This document shows, piece by piece, positions 32,768 through 42,027 of a stretch of 64,000 nt of DNA. The stretch spans positions 889,863 through 953,862 of the forward strand of contig NZ_KI912268.1 of NCBI RefSeq assembly GCF_000242615.2. Direction: 5' to 3'. Position 1 is the stretch's first letter. Every line of letters starts with the position of its first letter. The stretch comes from Holophaga foetida DSM 6591. Lineage in GTDB: Bacteria > Acidobacteriota > Holophagae > Holophagales > Holophagaceae. The notes beneath the pieces were generated by a model, which saw only the letters and a program-made list of their open reading frames with translations, searched no databases and was not told the origin of the DNA. The position numbers and the translations under genes were made by a program.

Positions 32768-34003
32768 ATGATTTTCGCGGCCCTTGTTGCGGACCCTCAA
32801 GCGGGGACTCTCTTTCTGCTGGCAGCCCTATGGTTGGCGGCAAAGGTAGGGGGCGAGCTCGCCATTCGATTCCGCCTCCCGGTGGTGGCCGGCGAACTGG
32901 GGGCAGGCTTGGCCCTGGCCACACTCTCCATGGCCTTCCCGATCATCCCCCCTGTCACTTCCTTCCCTGCGGCAGATCTGCTGGGATACCTCGGCGTCGT
33001 CGTCCTGATGTTCGCGGTGGGCCTGGAAAGCACCGTGCCCCAGATGATACGGGTCGGCATCCCCGCCCTTAGGGTCGCCATAGTGGGCGTACTGGTGCCC
33101 ATGGCCATGGGGCTTGCGGGGGCATGGCTGATGCTCCCGAAGGGAACCCACTTCGCGGTGGACCTCTTCATCGGTGCATGCCTCTGTGCCACGTCCATCG
33201 GGATTTCCGTCCAGGTCCTCCGCGAGAAGGGCGCAGCCAAAAGCCCAGAAGGGAAGGTCATCGTAGGGGCTGCGGTCATGGATGACGTGCTTGGCCTCTT
33301 GGTGCTGGTTGCCGTCAGCGGTGTCGTTGCGGTCTCCGGTACAGGCTCTGGGCTGCCGTGGGGCTCCCTGGGGCGGACTCTGGGCCTGGCCTTGCTCTTT
33401 CTGGCCCTTGCCCTGACTGTGGGGCGATTCCTGACGCCCCACCTGTTCAGATTGGCCAATCGCTTCCGGGGTGAGCAACTCCTGCTTCCCGTGGGCCTGG
33501 GATTCGCCTTCCTCCTGGCTTGGCTGGGCAACCAGGCGGGTCTGGCCACCATCGTTGGTGCCTATGCCGCAGGCCTCATCCTGGAACCCGCCACCATCCG
33601 CACCTTGGAGGAACGCGAACTGCACAGCCTGGAGCACCTGCTCCATCCTCTGGTCGTCATCCTCTCCCCCCTATTCTTCGTGCTGATGGGTGCCAAGGTC
33701 GATCCCCGCGCTTTCCTGTCCTGGAGGACCATCGGCTTCGCCCTACTTCTGGCCGTCCTTGGGACTGTTGGGAAGCTGGTCGCGGGCTATGCAGCGGGGA
33801 AGGGGCTGCGCTCAATCGTCGTGGGTTGGGGCATGGTGCCACGGGGTGAGGTCGGCTTGATCTTCGTGGCCACCGGCAGCGCCCTTACACTCGGGGGGAG
33901 TCCACTCCTTTCCCCGGAGGTCCAGGCAGGTATCGTCGGCGCCCTTCTGCTCACCACGATTGCCGGACCGATCGGCCTGGGACGGGTCCTCAAGACTCGC
34001 TGA
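32768..34003 (+). CDS. Cation:proton antiporter (CPA2/KefB-type)
   Basis: 411 residues with about 12 membrane helices (e.g. LFLLAALWLAAKVGGELAI, LGYLGVVVLMFAVGLEST, IGACLCATSIGISVQVL). The conserved transport-site acidic pair lies in VGAAVMDDVLGLLVLV; the VLREKGAAKSPEGKVI segment before it is typical of CPA2 exchangers. There is no RCK/TrkA domain, unlike full-length KefB/C, so it is probably a Na+ or K+/H+ antiporter. Its leader carries a candidate cation riboswitch overlapping the SD. Confidence 0.85.
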   Translation: MIFAALVADPQAGTLFLLAALWLAAKVGGELAIRFRLPVVAGELGAGLALATLSMAFPIIPPVTSFPAADLLGYLGVVVLMFAVGLESTVPQMIRVGIPALRVAIVGVLVPMAMGLAGAWLMLPKGTHFAVDLFIGACLCATSIGISVQVLREKGAAKSPEGKVIVGAAVMDDVLGLLVLVAVSGVVAVSGTGSGLPWGSLGRTLGLALLFLALALTVGRFLTPHLFRLANRFRGEQLLLPVGLGFAFLLAWLGNQAGLATIVGAYAAGLILEPATIRTLEERELHSLEHLLHPLVVILSPLFFVLMGAKVDPRAFLSWRTIGFALLLAVLGTVGKLVAGYAAGKGLRSIVVGWGMVPRGEVGLIFVATGSALTLGGSPLLSPEVQAGIVGALLLTTIAGPIGLGRVLKTR

Positions 34004-34139
34004 GCCCTGGCTCAAATCTTGGCGGCTGTTGGGATTCCAGAGCGCTCTGAGGGAGCTTGTCCCGTATTCGGGAGTTAGTCTAGAGATTGATAGAGTGGTT
34101 ATTGTCCGCTGATGTTCAATATTATTATTGTATAAATCA

Positions 34140-35192
34140 TCATCTACAGATCTTTGTTTGCAATTTGGATATATATAACACCTGGGTTGGGTATGCAAAT
34201 TCAATTTCTTCAGTTGCAAACGCCTTGTAAATACCTATATTTATACATTGTTGCGTATCCATGTAGATATTGTAATCTGGATCACTAAGATAATACACAA
34301 CTTCAAAATGAAGGGAGAAATCTCCGAATTTGCTAAAATGGGCTCTATCAAATTTGGTTCCACCCTGCTCCTCGATAACATCCTTTATGATTCCTACAAT
34401 TCTGGTAAGTTTGTCATGGGATGTCTGGTAGGTCACACCGATAGTGAACAACACCCTCCGTTCATTCATTCGTTTGTAATTCCGTATGCGACTCTTCAGC
34501 AAATCGCTATTGCTGAAAATGATTTGCTCACCGGAAAGACTTCGGATTCTGGTTGTCTTGAGCCCGATGTGGTCTACGGTCCCAAGGAATTCATCTACGA
34601 TGATAAAATCACCAACTTCAACTGGTTTATCTAACACAATGCTAAGGGAGGCAAATAAGTCTCCCAGGACATTCTGAACAGCAAGAGCAACAGCAATGCC
34701 TCCAACTCCCAACCCCGCCACCAGCCCAGTAATATTCACACCCAGGTTGTCTAGGCCAAGCAGTAGAAAGATAGTCCAAGCAACGACCCTTGAGGCGAAC
34801 GTAAGGGCCCGAATTGATGTCCTGTTCGCAGGATTGGCTTCCACGCTCTTTTCCAGCATTCTCCCAAAAACGAAACCGATTGCGCGATTTGCCCAAAGAA
34901 TCCCCTGAATAAGAATCATCAAGACAAAGATCTTGTAGGCAATCGCGTCAAGCCTGTCTGTCAACGGAAGCCAGCGGCTCCCTATGTAGATAGAAGTGGC
35001 AACCATGGAGAATGTCTTGGTGTTTTGCAGAACCTCAGCCAGCAGATCGTCGATCTCGGTCTCGGTGCGCTTGGCAAAAGCTGTGATCCGGCTGGTCAAT
35101 ACTCTGCGAGCCACCCATAGAAACACCCAAGTCGCAAGGGTGACCGTAACCGGTGCGATCGAGGCCCTCAGCATGCCCGCTATGGTCTGCAT
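34140..35192 (-). CDS. MscS-family mechanosensitive channel
   Basis: 350 residues: five N-terminal membrane helices, the pore-lining TM3 with VNITGLVAGLGVGGIAVALAVQN (~155-178), the beta domain (KPVEVGDFIIVDEFLGTVDHIGLKTTRIRSLSGEQIIFSN) and the C-terminal alpha/beta domain. It acts as an emergency valve releasing solutes on hypo-osmotic shock. It overlaps the sucrose-phosphate synthase gene by 13 bases, so solute synthesis and release are co-transcribed. The 3' part of this gene is notably A/T-rich compared with neighbours, suggesting a different origin or relaxed codon use. Confidence 0.87.
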   Translation of the reverse strand: MQTIAGMLRASIAPVTVTLATWVFLWVARRVLTSRITAFAKRTETEIDDLLAEVLQNTKTFSMVATSIYIGSRWLPLTDRLDAIAYKIFVLMILIQGILWANRAIGFVFGRMLEKSVEANPANRTSIRALTFASRVVAWTIFLLLGLDNLGVNITGLVAGLGVGGIAVALAVQNVLGDLFASLSIVLDKPVEVGDFIIVDEFLGTVDHIGLKTTRIRSLSGEQIIFSNSDLLKSRIRNYKRMNERRVLFTIGVTYQTSHDKLTRIVGIIKDVIEEQGGTKFDRAHFSKFGDFSLHFEVVYYLSDPDYNIYMDTQQCINIGIYKAFATEEIEFAYPTQVLYISKLQTKICR

Positions 35193-36574
35193 GACGTAAT
35201 CCTATTCCCTTGGCGGCGCTCTGTTCTGCGCCCACAAAAGGTAGTGACGAACTTGATGTAACTGTCTGCATGAACATCCCATGCGTAGTATTTGCGAACA
35301 CCCCGCAATCCATTCCGGGACCAAGTTCTCCACTGTCCAGGGTCCGACAGGGCCACCTTGATGGCCTGGGCCATGGCTGCTGGGTCACGGGTATCGACAA
35401 GAAGGCCGTTCTGGCAATGATTCAGGATGTCCTTTGGGCCTCCCTGGTCAGTTGCGATCAGGGGAAGGCCGGTGGCTGCGGCTTCAATCAGGGTCAACCC
35501 GAAGGTTTCCGAGATGCTCGGATTGACGCAAAGCCCCTTCCGAGAATAGGCCAAGCGATAAAAGTTGGGGATCTGGTCGGGGGTATGGTTCTTGGGGATG
35601 GCGATATGGCCGTAGAGGTCGTATTGATCGATGGCAAACAGAATTGATTCCCAAGCCTGACTCGATGTGTCATCGAGGCCTCGGATTTCCTCACGGTTCC
35701 CGGCGATGATGACAAGGTTTGCCATTCGTCTCAGTTCTGCGTCTGCCCCAAAAGCTTGAACGAGACCTAGAAGATTTTTTCGAGGAGCGGCCCGCCCTAT
35801 GGATATGAGCAGCGGCTTGCCTGGTGCCTGGAAGAACCGATCGGCGTTCTCGGCCACACCCTGAAAGCTCTTATCCCGGCCTGGGGGAAAGAAGCGCGTC
35901 AGGTCAGTGCCCGGAGGGATAACCTGGCTCTTCAATTCATCGAAGTGATCATAGGTTGAATACTGCTCAATCAATTCTTGGCCGGTGCTTGCAATCACTA
36001 GTGAGGCCTTTTCTAGCACCTCCTCCTCGACCTCAATCCGGCGAGAGAAATTAAAAATACGATCCAGTTCCTTTTCATCACCTCCAGCAGCGAGCATCGT
36101 GGCTCTCTTGTACCGGCCGAGAGAGTGGGCGGAATGGATGAAGGGTATGCCAAGGATTTTGGAGAGGCGCATCGCCACATATCCGGCATCCCCATAGTGG
36201 CTATGGATCACGTCAGGGCGCTGAGCGCCTTGACGGAGGAGGCCGAGATAGGCTTCTACAAGTTGATCAAGATGGTTCCAGAGTCTCTCTTTGCGGATGT
36301 AGCCTTGTGGCCCACACGGCATTCGCAGGATTCGGGCTTTGGGGTTGATGACTTCCACAGGCTGGGCATAGTCACGATCCAGGGCCGGGTCGTTGATAAG
36401 GCGGGTCAGGAGTTCGACGCAAGCCACACCTGAGTGACGACTCAACGCCTTCGCCAATTCAAGAACATAGAGGACCTGTCCACCTGTGTCTGGATCTTTG
36501 CCGAGTTCAGGGGCTGAGGCGCGGATGAGTCCGTGTACGCTAATCAGGAGAATACGAAGCTTCTTGTGTGTCAT
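35180..36574 (-). CDS. Sucrose-phosphate synthase-type glycosyltransferase
   Basis: 464-residue GT-B enzyme (GT4). The N-terminal acceptor domain begins ISVHGLIRAS...DPDTGGQVLYVLELAKAL, the hallmark of sucrose-phosphate/sucrose synthases. IHSHYGDAGYVAM and HSAHSLGRYKRATM follow, with donor-site PPGTDLTRFFP, IGRAAPRKNLLGLVQAFG and the E-x7-E motif SETFGLTLIEAAATGLPL. It would make sucrose-6-phosphate from UDP-glucose and fructose-6-phosphate. Mannosyl-fructose-phosphate synthase is a less likely alternative. The next gene upstream encodes the matching phosphatase with ATGA overlap. Confidence 0.85.
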   Translation of the reverse strand: MTHKKLRILLISVHGLIRASAPELGKDPDTGGQVLYVLELAKALSRHSGVACVELLTRLINDPALDRDYAQPVEVINPKARILRMPCGPQGYIRKERLWNHLDQLVEAYLGLLRQGAQRPDVIHSHYGDAGYVAMRLSKILGIPFIHSAHSLGRYKRATMLAAGGDEKELDRIFNFSRRIEVEEEVLEKASLVIASTGQELIEQYSTYDHFDELKSQVIPPGTDLTRFFPPGRDKSFQGVAENADRFFQAPGKPLLISIGRAAPRKNLLGLVQAFGADAELRRMANLVIIAGNREEIRGLDDTSSQAWESILFAIDQYDLYGHIAIPKNHTPDQIPNFYRLAYSRKGLCVNPSISETFGLTLIEAAATGLPLIATDQGGPKDILNHCQNGLLVDTRDPAAMAQAIKVALSDPGQWRTWSRNGLRGVRKYYAWDVHADSYIKFVTTFCGRRTERRQGNRITSCRP

Positions 36575-37323
36575 GTGAGCCTCGAATAGGTCAAAACGGG
36601 ACTCTGGATAGCCTGAAGGATCCCAACTGGGCCGCTTTTGGTCGGCACAAACGCGTTTCGGACTTGATGCCTTTTGGAGCTAGTCCAAATCGCCCCATCT
36701 GGCATGAGCACCACCGCATCAGCAATAGAGAAAAGCCCTAGATCATTCTCTGAATCACCGCAGGCTACGATGGGGGCGGAGAGATGTAGGCTCGAATGGA
36801 GAAATGCCGCAGCAGTACCTTTATGGAGCCCGTTTGGCAGTATGTCTATACAGCGTCCCGTCACGAGGACATCTACCCGGGCTCCAGCTTCTTCCAGATT
36901 TTTTCTCAGATGTTCGGAGAGCAATTTGATATTGCGTCCGGGCAGAACCTCAAGGGCAATCCTTCGAAGAGGCGTTATTCCCTCCTGACGTTGAACACCC
37001 TCGGGAATCCAACGATTGGCCATCAGCTCAAGAAAGTCACTATCCCACCGTTTTCTTACCCAATCGGCGTAGTCCTGATCCTCATCCCAGTCACCTTGGA
37101 TAGTCCGGTGGTAAATGGCCGTTCCAACGTCCGTAATGAGGTGGTTTGGCCATCGTTGGATCCGCCCCTCAAGAACCCCCAGTGCTGAAGCCAAGGTCCG
37201 GCCCGTTGCAAAGGTGAGGGTGATGTCAGGGGTGGCCGCGAGATGGGCTTCCAAGCGTCTAAGAGAGCTTGGGGCGCTCCTGGGGTGTAGCCAAGTTCCG
37301 TCCAAGTCGGAAATCAGATGCAT
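36571..37323 (-). CDS. Sucrose-phosphate phosphatase-like HAD hydrolase
   Basis: 250 residues. HAD motif I is ISDLDGTWLHP (residues 4-14), motif II is FATGRTLASAL, and motif III/IV is VACGDSENDLGLF. It belongs to the Cof/SPP-type subfamily with a C2 cap, and would dephosphorylate sucrose-6-phosphate. The start at 37323 is placed directly before motif I; longer starts have no family match. A palindrome (37385-37403) lies ~60 bases upstream. The operon runs phosphatase, synthase, MscS. Confidence 0.83.
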   Translation of the reverse strand: MHLISDLDGTWLHPRSAPSSLRRLEAHLAATPDITLTFATGRTLASALGVLEGRIQRWPNHLITDVGTAIYHRTIQGDWDEDQDYADWVRKRWDSDFLELMANRWIPEGVQRQEGITPLRRIALEVLPGRNIKLLSEHLRKNLEEAGARVDVLVTGRCIDILPNGLHKGTAAAFLHSSLHLSAPIVACGDSENDLGLFSIADAVVLMPDGAIWTSSKRHQVRNAFVPTKSGPVGILQAIQSPVLTYSRLT

Positions 37324-37384
37324 AATTCCTCCGTCAGTGAATCTTTCGCACTGGCGGAAGGCGGCCCGACCTTCACCTGAACCC

Positions 37385-37403
37385 TGCACTGGCTATCAGT
37401 GCA
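37385..37403. promoter_or_regulatory. Perfect palindrome upstream of sucrose operon
   Basis: TGCACTG (37385-37391) and CAGTGCA (37397-37403) are exact inverted repeats with a five-base spacer, 62 bases upstream of the phosphatase start. This is a likely operator; the regulator is unknown. Confidence 0.45.
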
Positions 37404-37436
37404 CCCTTTTGTATGGGGTCTGTGGGCTGTCAAAAG

Positions 37437-37461
37437 GAGGACGGTAACGGAAACCGTCCTC
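37437..37461 (-). terminator. Terminator after marR gene
   Basis: GAGGACGGT and ACCGTCCTC form a nine-base stem with a seven-base loop; on the minus strand it is followed by CTTTTG. It lies just after the MarR stop and before the sucrose operon promoter. Confidence 0.6.
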
Positions 37462-37476
37462 AAGGGAGGGGAAGGA

Positions 37477-37947
37477 TCAGGGGAAGAAGAAGGGGGCCTC
37501 CAATTTCTCCGCACCCAGGACCCGTTCCAGAATGGCCAACGAGTTTTGAAGGCCTTGGATCTGATCAGGTTCCATTGCGGCGAGCCCTGCCAGCAGATGC
37601 CCCTGGGCAGGGTGAGGTGCAGACGTGAGGATGGTCTGCCCATTTACTGTCGGACAAAGGGAAATTCGGCGGCGATCCACAGGGTCCGGCTTGCGCTCTA
37701 CCAATCCCTTCGCAACCAGTCGATCAATCACTCCCACAACGGTGCTTGGATCCAGGTGCATCTGAGCGGAAAGATCCTTCATGGAGAGGGGACCACTGCG
37801 CCCCAACTCCCATAGAGCCCATAACTGTGGACCAGTCAGGTCGAACCGACGCTCCACAGACCGGGAGTATTCCTCAAGCGCCTTCACAATCCTGCGAAGG
37901 CTCTGCATGCAAGCCTGAATCACGGGAGATGGGGTGGACTGGGGCAT
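37477..37947 (-). CDS. MarR-family transcriptional regulator
   Basis: 156 residues with the winged helix LTGPQLWALWELGRSGPLSMKDLSAQMHLDPSTVVGVIDRLVAKGLVERKPDPVDRRR (given in parts: LTGPQLWALWELG, SMKDLSAQMHLDPSTVV, DPVDRRR wing). It is divergent from a ClC channel gene across 94 bases and may control it; an A/T-rich dyad-like TTGAT/GTCAA segment lies near 38005-38024. Start at 37947 gives the usual MarR length; the longer frame is unrelated. Confidence 0.8.
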   Translation of the reverse strand: MPQSTPSPVIQACMQSLRRIVKALEEYSRSVERRFDLTGPQLWALWELGRSGPLSMKDLSAQMHLDPSTVVGVIDRLVAKGLVERKPDPVDRRRISLCPTVNGQTILTSAPHPAQGHLLAGLAAMEPDQIQGLQNSLAILERVLGAEKLEAPFFFP

Positions 37948-38041
37948 AAGCGCGAGACCTGGGGAAATGGTTTGTGGTAGACATAGTTTGCATTGATAAT
38001 CGTATTCGTCAACCCTTTCCACGACAACCGAGAGAGGGATC

Positions 38042-39334
38042 ATGAAATCTGGATCGAGGATTGTCTTGTCAGACCCCGCAGCACGCCTTTTCCCCTCCCG
38101 CACTCGTCGCTTTCGGCTCCTTGCCCATACGCGGCGGATCGTCGGGGTCATGCTACCCCTTGGTTTGGGAATCGGCCTCTGTGTGGCCCTGGCCCTTGGA
38201 GGCCTAGAGCTGTTTGAGCCATGGGTCAGTCGAATTGGAGGAAGAACGCACTCCCTAATCCTGCTACCAGCTCTGGGCCTGGTACTTGCCACAGCTTGGC
38301 TCCAGCTGTCAGGCGCAGGGGAAGTCTCCCTCTTCAAAGATCTCGACCTAGCCCGCAAGGATCCCTACCAAGTGTTCCCTTTCTGGGCGTCTTTGGCAAA
38401 AGTCGTGGGCTGCGTCCTGACCATTGGTTTCGGAGGTAGCGCAGGGGTGGAAGGACCAGGCAAGTGGTTCGGTGCGGCCCTGGGGCTTCAATACCACCGA
38501 ATCGTCCGCGCCGGGGCTCAGCGTTATTCACCGCTACGACGCCTCCTGATTTCCCCCATGGTCATGGTCCGATCAGGAGCTGCGGCGGCTCTGGCCGCAG
38601 TCTTTCGAGCCCCCTTGTCAGGGGCACTGATGGCGGCGGAGCATGACGGAAGAATCTCCCCAGAGTCACTCGTTCCCTGCTTGGTCTCTGCTGCCGCGGG
38701 GTACATTGTCTTTGCCGCCAGGATGGGCCACGCGCCACTGCTTCCTTTGGCTCGGCCGTACACCCTGGGAGGGCGTGAAGTCGCCTGGTCGCTTTTGCTT
38801 GGGCTATGCTGCGGACTAGGAGCCTCCCTGTTTCTCTGGGTCAGGGCGCGTCTCGGGTCTTGGTTAAGACGCTATCCATTGATGGTGAGGGGGTTGATAG
38901 CTGGATTGGGGCTGCTCCTGCTGGTTCTGCCAGGGCATTTCCTTTGGGATGGCCTTCCAGTCATACAGGGAGGCGGCCTTGAGTTGGTGCGCCACTTGCT
39001 AGAAGAGCAGACGCTGCCCAGGTACGCATTGTTATTCTTCGCCTTGAAGCTCTTTGCGACCGGGCTGACCTTTGCTGGTGGCGGAATTGGCGGCATCTGG
39101 CTTCCCAGTGTCACCATGGGGGCTGCAATCGGCACAGCCTTGGATGGTGTGCTCGGCCTGGGGCAGCCTGGGTACATGGCGCTCGTCGGCGCTTCGGCGT
39201 TTGCTGGGGCCACCCATAACACCCTACTCGTGCCTTGTGTCTTTCTGGCAGAAACGACCGCCCAAGCAGCCCTGGTGGTTCCAGCCCTTGTGGGGACTGC
39301 AGTAGCCTATCTGGTGATACAGGAGCGCTCCTAA
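38042..39334 (+). CDS. ClC-family chloride channel/antiporter
   Basis: 430 residues with ~10-12 helices. The selectivity motif is FGGSAGVEGPGKWFGAALG (GxEGP type), the second is GGGIGGIWLPSVTMGAAIG, and ATHNTLLVPCVFLAETT matches the family's late motif. The residue after GSAG is V, as in ClC relatives outside the classic GREGP group, so whether it is a channel or exchanger and which anion (Cl- or F-) it prefers is open. No CBS domains. Upstream SD GAGAGAGGG. Confidence 0.83.
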   Translation: MKSGSRIVLSDPAARLFPSRTRRFRLLAHTRRIVGVMLPLGLGIGLCVALALGGLELFEPWVSRIGGRTHSLILLPALGLVLATAWLQLSGAGEVSLFKDLDLARKDPYQVFPFWASLAKVVGCVLTIGFGGSAGVEGPGKWFGAALGLQYHRIVRAGAQRYSPLRRLLISPMVMVRSGAAAALAAVFRAPLSGALMAAEHDGRISPESLVPCLVSAAAGYIVFAARMGHAPLLPLARPYTLGGREVAWSLLLGLCCGLGASLFLWVRARLGSWLRRYPLMVRGLIAGLGLLLLVLPGHFLWDGLPVIQGGGLELVRHLLEEQTLPRYALLFFALKLFATGLTFAGGGIGGIWLPSVTMGAAIGTALDGVLGLGQPGYMALVGASAFAGATHNTLLVPCVFLAETTAQAALVVPALVGTAVAYLVIQERS

Positions 39335-39364
39335 TCGCCCCACTCCCTCAGCTTCCGCCCCTCT

Positions 39365-40804
39365 CTATCCCCGCCCGCTTTTATGCCCCTTCGACGCCTT
39401 CTTGCCAACAGAGGCTATGCCAATACCAAAATGAAACATCGCTGCATCCGCCTGCATTCTGACTCCGAGCCAGTCCTCAATGCGGAGACGAGCATCTTTT
39501 GATAATCTTTTTTTAGACATGACATAAAACAACATCAACCTCTTTTTTTCGCCACTGGGTAGCACTTCCACCCCATCCGTAATCACAACGCTGGTTACAT
39601 CAGGATAGAGGAGCCTCAATTCATTGGCCACATCGTCTACCTTGCCAAGGGGGGCGTCACGGGCCGCCAGTTCTGACTTCAGAGCCTGGATCTGATTTTG
39701 CAAGACATTAATTTGATTGGCCTTCTCCACCACCACGGCCTGACTGTCGCGCAACAAATCGGACAGCAGACTCGACTTAAGCGCCGTCACGTCTACACGG
39801 TTGTCACCCATCTGGTGCAGGACGATGCGCGCGCCCACAAGTCCGACCGTAGACAGGCGTTCATGTATCGTGCGGAGCGTATCCGCATTGAGCGGGTCGC
39901 CGATCAGTGACAGTGTGATAACACGTGTATCCGGGTCGACCTTGGTGGCAACCACATGGCTATTTTCGAATGTAAACTCCCGCACGACGAAGGCCTGAGC
40001 CTTGAATTTGAATACCTCATGCCTGACCAGCTTCAAGGCCAAGTAAATGCTAGGCAGGGTAGTGCCGAGTGCCAAGACCAGCAGGATGGTCTTAACTCGC
40101 TTCGCCAAAATCGGATCCGCGAAGCTATGGCGTTTGAGTTTTAGGGCACGGATGCCTACCACCGTCGCCAGGGCGATGAACACACAGTTGATCGTGTAGA
40201 GATACACGGCACCGCCCACGAAATGCCACTGCCCTGTGGCAAGGCCGAAACCTGCGGTGCATACAGGTGGCATCAGCGCTGTGGCTATCGCCACGCCTGG
40301 AATGACATTGGATCTTTCGCGCCGTGTCACACCAATAATCCCAGCCAAACCGCCAAACAGGGCAATCAGGACATCCCACAACGTCGGCGCGGTGCGAGCG
40401 AGTAGTTCGGACCGAGCCTGCTGCAGGGGCGTCAACAGAAAGTAACCTGCGGACACCACTAAGCTAATCAGAGTGGCGATTCCGAGATTTCTAAGGGACC
40501 GCTTGACGAGTTCGAAGTCATAGACTGCGACACCGAGCCCCGTTCCCATGATTGGCCCCATGAGGGGGGAAATCAGCATGGCACCGATGATTACTGCAGT
40601 GGAATTAACATTCAGCCCAACCGACGCGATGAAAATGGCGAATATCAGAATCCATGGGGTCGCCCCGCGAAATTCCGAACCGTCGCGAATTCTTGACTCG
40701 ATTTCCGCGTCGTCCGCCTTGTCTTCGAGCAGACTAAAGCGATGCGCCAGTGCCCGGCGAATCTGCACCAGTTCAGCCAAGATGGATGCCTTTGGTTTAA
40801 TCAT
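39365..40804 (-). CDS. DUF389 (TIGR00341-like) membrane protein
   Basis: 479 residues. Six or so helices with the DUF389 hallmark VGLNVNSTAVIIGAMLISPLMGPI and IPGVAIATALMPPVCTAGFGLATG, then a soluble C-terminal part with a coiled segment (QINVLQNQIQALKSELAARD) and an OsmY-like or beta-alpha repeat. Function of the family is unknown. The gene is flanked on the right by an A/T-biased upstream region. Confidence 0.8.
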   Translation of the reverse strand: MIKPKASILAELVQIRRALAHRFSLLEDKADDAEIESRIRDGSEFRGATPWILIFAIFIASVGLNVNSTAVIIGAMLISPLMGPIMGTGLGVAVYDFELVKRSLRNLGIATLISLVVSAGYFLLTPLQQARSELLARTAPTLWDVLIALFGGLAGIIGVTRRERSNVIPGVAIATALMPPVCTAGFGLATGQWHFVGGAVYLYTINCVFIALATVVGIRALKLKRHSFADPILAKRVKTILLVLALGTTLPSIYLALKLVRHEVFKFKAQAFVVREFTFENSHVVATKVDPDTRVITLSLIGDPLNADTLRTIHERLSTVGLVGARIVLHQMGDNRVDVTALKSSLLSDLLRDSQAVVVEKANQINVLQNQIQALKSELAARDAPLGKVDDVANELRLLYPDVTSVVITDGVEVLPSGEKKRLMLFYVMSKKRLSKDARLRIEDWLGVRMQADAAMFHFGIGIASVGKKASKGHKSGRG

Positions 40805-40830
40805 AAATACTCATACCGACCATTTTAAAA

Positions 40831-41106
40831 CTATAGCAGACACCATACCACTGTCGGACGCCACGCAGAATGAACTTCGGCCCTGGGGATGCTACACAGG
40901 TAGAGGAGAAAGAAGTGCTGGCCAATCTTGGGCGCAGAATCAGGTTCGTCGGGACGGCCGGATCCTGCATGCAAAGTGACCGCGCCCACGGCCCTCTCCA
41001 AACGCCGGACGATCCAGACCGCAGCCACCAGAATGGATACGAAGAAGTAGAACCCCTCGTAGAAGTAGGCGGTCTTGAATCCCATATTCAGATGGATGGG
41101 CCACAT
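40831..41106 (-). CDS. Small single-helix membrane protein
   Basis: 91 residues with one predicted helix (YFYEGFYFFVSILVAAVWIV) near the N-terminus and a polar C-terminal part. CAGGAG lies seven bases before the ATG, a better site than for any overlapping frame. It is the last possible gene of the ArsR-led leftward operon. No family assigned. Confidence 0.42.
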   Translation of the reverse strand: MWPIHLNMGFKTAYFYEGFYFFVSILVAAVWIVRRLERAVGAVTLHAGSGRPDEPDSAPKIGQHFFLLYLCSIPRAEVHSAWRPTVVWCLL

Positions 41107-41152
41107 GAGATCTCCTGACCATTGTTATGGGAGCCACCCGTCAGAAGTTCCG

Positions 41153-41350
41153 TCACCGGATACCCGAGAAGCCTCGGGCCTCCAGAAAGAGAACGCCCTC
41201 CTGAAAAGCGCTCAGGGTTTGGCCGAATGAGGCAATCGGGACGGTTGGAGTGCCAGTTGCCGTTGGCGGGGGGGTCGCCACCAACGGTGAAACACCGCCC
41301 AGAAGAACGAGTGCCAGAATACAGCCTTGGAGATGTTCAGATGGCCTCAT
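41153..41350 (-). CDS. Small putative secreted peptide
   Basis: 65 residues: a signal-peptide-like start (LQGCILALVLLGGVSPLVA), a Pro/Thr-rich stretch and a short tail. It starts 24 bases after the zinc-ribbon gene, with GGGGA upstream, in the same direction. No homology recognised; it may not be translated. Confidence 0.33.
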   Translation of the reverse strand: MRPSEHLQGCILALVLLGGVSPLVATPPPTATGTPTVPIASFGQTLSAFQEGVLFLEARGFSGIR

Positions 41351-41374
41351 GACATGTCCCCGATCTGAAACCTG

Positions 41375-41602
41375 TCAAGTCGCCAGGCCGTGACTGGGAT
41401 TGCAAGCCCTATGAGCCGGATCATCCCGCCCTTCCGCCACGGCCCGGACCTGGCAGGCTAGGCCTTCCCGTGGAGGCGATGCCGTTCCCCAGTGTGGGGA
41501 AGGAGATAGCGCCTCGATGTAGCAGTCCTCGCAGAGCTTCTTCCCCTGGTAGTCGGAGGCGTCTTCCTCCCGTAGGGGTTTCTTGCAGATGGCACATTCC
41601 AT
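41375..41602 (-). CDS. Small zinc-ribbon protein
   Basis: 75 residues. The N-terminal half carries CAICKKPL and CEDCYIEAL, a CxxC...CxxC LIM/zinc-ribbon pair with the GKKLCEDCY signature seen in small proteins of anaerobes. The C-terminal half is not conserved-looking. It overlaps nothing and follows the DGC gene by 23 bases. Confidence 0.55.
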   Translation of the reverse strand: MECAICKKPLREEDASDYQGKKLCEDCYIEALSPSPHWGTASPPREGLACQVRAVAEGRDDPAHRACNPSHGLAT

Positions 41603-41625
41603 GGCGGTCTCCGGAGCGCAGGCGC

Positions 41626-41994
41626 TCAAACCTGAGGGACTTCTTTCTGGATCCGCTGGGTCATATCCGCGATGACCGCTTCGTCGATCAAGGTCTTCCC
41701 CTTCTCCACGCCCAGTTCTGTCAGGACGAAGGAGGTGTGGGGCAGCCCGAGGCGTTCGAAGATCTTGCGCCCGCAGCCGGTGGGGCACCCATCGATCACA
41801 AGGTTCAGTTCCGAATCCCGGGCGCTCTTGAGGTAGCCCTCCAGTTCAGCGCCGATGGCCGCCAGACAGAACATCTTGGCGTCGCCCTGGAGATTGAGAC
41901 GGCGGGCCACCTGATCAGCCAGGTAGCCAGTGTTGGCTGCGCCAGAACAGGCGAAAACCAAGTGCTTGGAGGATGCAGAGCAGTTGCACTTCAT
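41626..41994 (-). CDS. DGC-domain putative zinc-binding protein
   Basis: 122 residues. DGC-family signature VIDGCPTGCGRKIFERLG at ~68, an N-terminal MKCNCSASSKHLVFACSGAANTG with four cysteines, and a DEAVIADMTQRI tail. The family is linked with thioredoxin-like and permease genes in anaerobes and is presumed to bind zinc or a metalloid. SD AAGGAG is seven bases before the start. Confidence 0.78.
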   Translation of the reverse strand: MKCNCSASSKHLVFACSGAANTGYLADQVARRLNLQGDAKMFCLAAIGAELEGYLKSARDSELNLVIDGCPTGCGRKIFERLGLPHTSFVLTELGVEKGKTLIDEAVIADMTQRIQKEVPQV

Positions 41995-42027
41995 GGGATC
42001 TCCTTGTGGGGATGGGCCTGGGAAGCC

